DNA of 64,000 bases from CAZZKG01 sp964654825 (GTDB taxonomy: Bacteria; Gemmatimonadota; CAZMKB01): contig CAZZKG010000002.1 of NCBI GenBank assembly GCA_964654825.1, forward strand, positions 1-64,000. The letters are read 5' to 3'. Shown one piece after another: positions 62,172 to 64,000 of the stretch. How positions within the stretch are numbered: position 1 is the stretch's first letter; each line of letters opens with the position of its first letter. The notes under the pieces were generated by a model. That model searched no databases, was not told where the DNA came from, and saw only the letters and a list, made by a program, of their open reading frames with translations. The position numbers were made by a program, and so were the translations under genes.

Positions 62172-64000
62172 AGCATCTCATAGTCGGGACAGCAGGTCAC
62201 ATAGACCACGGAAAAACCGAGTTGATACGGGCGCTCACGGGGAAAGATACCGACAGGCTGAAAGAGGAAAAGGAGCGAGGGATCTCGATTGATCTCGGTT
62301 TTGCCGAATACAAAATCAGTGATGATGTTCTTCTCGGTGTAGTTGATGTCCCCGGACATGAATCCTTCATCAGGAATATGCTTGCCGGCGTCAGTGGAAT
62401 AGATCTTGTCCTGTTCGTTATTGCCGCTGATGAAGGCATCATGCCTCAGACAGAAGAACATCTCGAAATACTCGAGCTTCTGAGGACACATCGAGGTATA
62501 ATCGCCATCACAAAATCCGATCTCGTGGACGAGGACTGGCTCGATCTCGTCGAAGAAGAAGTGAGTGATCAGATAATCGGCACATTCCTCGAACATTCAC
62601 CGATCATCAGAGTTTCATCAAAAACGGGAGCTGGTCTGGATGATCTGCGGGAAGCTGTCATCAGTGTCGCGTCTGAACTGGGTGAGAAAATCAAGGATGA
62701 TCTCTTCAGAATGCCCATCGACAGGACATTCACACTGAAGGGGGTGGGGACTATCGTCACCGGTACGATCTGGTCCGGCAGCATCCGAAAGGATCACAAG
62801 GTGAGGATCCTGCCGACAGGAGTCGAAACCCGTGTGAAGAGCCTTGAAGTGCATGACAATAAAATTGATGAATCGACTGCCGGCTGCCGCACGGCCCTGG
62901 CTGTAACCGGGGTCAGTAAGGATGAGATTACCAGAGGTGATACCATCGTCTCGGATCCGGTCTGGCAGGTGACAGATATCATCGAAGTGAGCCTCGAATG
63001 TCTGAAAACCGAAGGTCGCGGAATTCAGAACAGGAGAAGAGTAAGATTTCATCTTGCGACCTGCGAAGTGATGGGGCGGGTAGTCCTCCTGGAGAGTGAT
63101 CTGCTGGAGCCCGGCGGTGAGGCATATGCACAGATCCGCCTGGAAAATTCTATTGTCGCCAGAAATGGAGACAGGTTCGTCCTGCGATCGTACTCTCCAA
63201 TCAGGACGATCGGAGGCGGGAGCGTTCTTCGCCCCTTCTCCAGAAGAAGAACGAAGATCACCCCGGAGCTGCGCAGGATCTTCGATGTTCTGAAGACAGG
63301 CAGTGTCGAAGAAGAAATATTGGCCCTTGCTCAATCGCAGGGATCGTCCGGAGTCGAACGATTACAAATCCCCCTCCTGACGGGTACCTCGCCTTCCATA
63401 GCGGCTGAGATCACTGACTCTCTTCAGTCCCGCGGGAGGATCAGTGTTCTGGGCGACATGATCTTTCACGTCGAAGCACTCGAAGAAGCGAGAAAACTGG
63501 TTACCGGTTATCTCGAGAGGCAACATCGGGTCAATCCAATTAAGACAGGATTCCCTCTCGAGGAAATGCGCAACCGACTCTTTCCGACGAGTTCCGAATC
63601 ACTCGTCGAGGAAGTACTCGATAACCTGACCGCTCTAAAGATCATCGGACTGAAGAGTGGTCTGGTACGACTCTCATCCCATGAGATTTTACTCGACAGC
63701 CGGGAGATGGAGATCCATGATAATCTGCTGAGATGTTACGATGAAGCCGGACTCGCTCCTCCATCTTTATCCCGGATAAAGATAGACATGGCTATCGAAG
63801 AGTCGAAACTTATGGAAATCATCACCATACTGAAAGACAGAGGGGAACTCATCCCGGTGACACGCGAGATCCTGTTCTCCCGAGCCACAGTCGAAGATGC
63901 CCGGCAGAGTGTGCAACACTATCTGCTCGAGAATAAGAAGGCGTCTGCCAGTGAGCTGCGAAGTATGCTGGGCGGGTCCAGGAAGTATGTGATCCCGCTG
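62168..64000 (+). CDS. selB: Selenocysteine-specific elongation factor SelB (3' end beyond window)
   Basis: 611 codons are open and run off the window edge; SelB is usually about 620-640 residues, so only the last few are missing. G1 is GHIDHGKT at 10-17, with ERGISIDLGFAEY (switch I), DVPGHESF (G3) and TKSD (G4). EF-Tu-like domains 2 and 3 follow (TFTLKGVGTIVTGT, RFVLRSYSPIRTIGGG), then the SelB winged helices ending ASELRSMLGGSRKYVIPL, which bind the SECIS hairpin. It delivers Sec-tRNA to in-frame UGA. It is coupled to recO by ATGA. No selA, selD or tRNA-Sec lies in the window. Confidence 0.95.
   Translation, partial: MKHLIVGTAGHIDHGKTELIRALTGKDTDRLKEEKERGISIDLGFAEYKISDDVLLGVVDVPGHESFIRNMLAGVSGIDLVLFVIAADEGIMPQTEEHLEILELLRTHRGIIAITKSDLVDEDWLDLVEEEVSDQIIGTFLEHSPIIRVSSKTGAGLDDLREAVISVASELGEKIKDDLFRMPIDRTFTLKGVGTIVTGTIWSGSIRKDHKVRILPTGVETRVKSLEVHDNKIDESTAGCRTALAVTGVSKDEITRGDTIVSDPVWQVTDIIEVSLECLKTEGRGIQNRRRVRFHLATCEVMGRVVLLESDLLEPGGEAYAQIRLENSIVARNGDRFVLRSYSPIRTIGGGSVLRPFSRRRTKITPELRRIFDVLKTGSVEEEILALAQSQGSSGVERLQIPLLTGTSPSIAAEITDSLQSRGRISVLGDMIFHVEALEEARKLVTGYLERQHRVNPIKTGFPLEEMRNRLFPTSSESLVEEVLDNLTALKIIGLKSGLVRLSSHEILLDSREMEIHDNLLRCYDEAGLAPPSLSRIKIDMAIEESKLMEIITILKDRGELIPVTREILFSRATVEDARQSVQHYLLENKKASASELRSMLGGSRKYVIPL

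Overview
The window looks like a chromosomal contig from a Gram-negative, free-living bacterium of mid-50s GC. It carries exported FG-GAP/VCBS-repeat proteins, a DUF4175 protein, CHAT/TPR and beta-propeller proteins, DUF2723, and sigma-70 style TTGACA-N17-TATAAT promoters. This mix suggests the FCB superphylum or a neighbouring candidate phylum; that is inference, and no rRNA is present to test it.

Region 1 (1-2.1 kb) is a gene graveyard: a 142-bp piece of a second ornithine aminotransferase gene, a VCBS-repeat remnant and a frame-damaged IS21 istB. Region 2 (2.1-9.5 kb) holds single genes and short operons: ornithine aminotransferase, a membrane protein, a class II aldolase, ribosomal protein S20, an orphan zinc-finger protein, an alcohol dehydrogenase, a YbjQ protein, and an exported protein paired with a matrixin-like protease. 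Region 3 (9.6-17 kb) is one operon: rsmI, a 1137-aa DUF4175 protein, a TPR protein and an exported conserved protein. Region 4 (17-25 kb) is accessory: an alpha/alpha-toroid secreted protein behind a consensus promoter, a secreted VCBS protein, and a divergent three-gene unit of ECF-like sigma factor, membrane zinc-finger anti-sigma factor and a 994-aa exported TPR-CHAT (caspase-like) protein. I regard this last unit as the most interesting system here.

Region 5 (25-36.6 kb) has a decayed secreted-protein gene, panD, small membrane and zinc-ribbon proteins, a Memo-family protein, a HAD phosphatase, nnr, a beta-propeller protein, thiL, eno, ftsB, initiator tRNA-Met, an L,D-transpeptidase and a putative lipoprotein. 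Region 6 (36.6-41 kb) has an XRE/S24-like repressor with a perfect inverted repeat at its own promoter, a 311-bp ISL3-derived miniature element with 17-bp perfect terminal repeats, a B12-binding radical SAM protein with a GNAT partner, a rubrerythrin-like protein and an elongator-type tRNA-Met.

Region 7 (41.1 kb to the end) is a long co-directional run of overlapping or tightly packed genes: tilS, hpt, ftsH, folP, cdaA, a DUF2723 membrane protein, a vanZ-like gene, hisS, aspS, phoH, a PgpH-type 7TM-HD protein, ybeY, two tandem CNNM/CorC proteins, a DUF502 protein, mgtE, recO and selB (cut by the window edge). It contains both a likely c-di-AMP synthase (CdaA) and a likely c-di-AMP hydrolase (7TM-HD) among translation, RNA-processing and Mg2+-transport genes. 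SelB implies that the organism makes selenoproteins.
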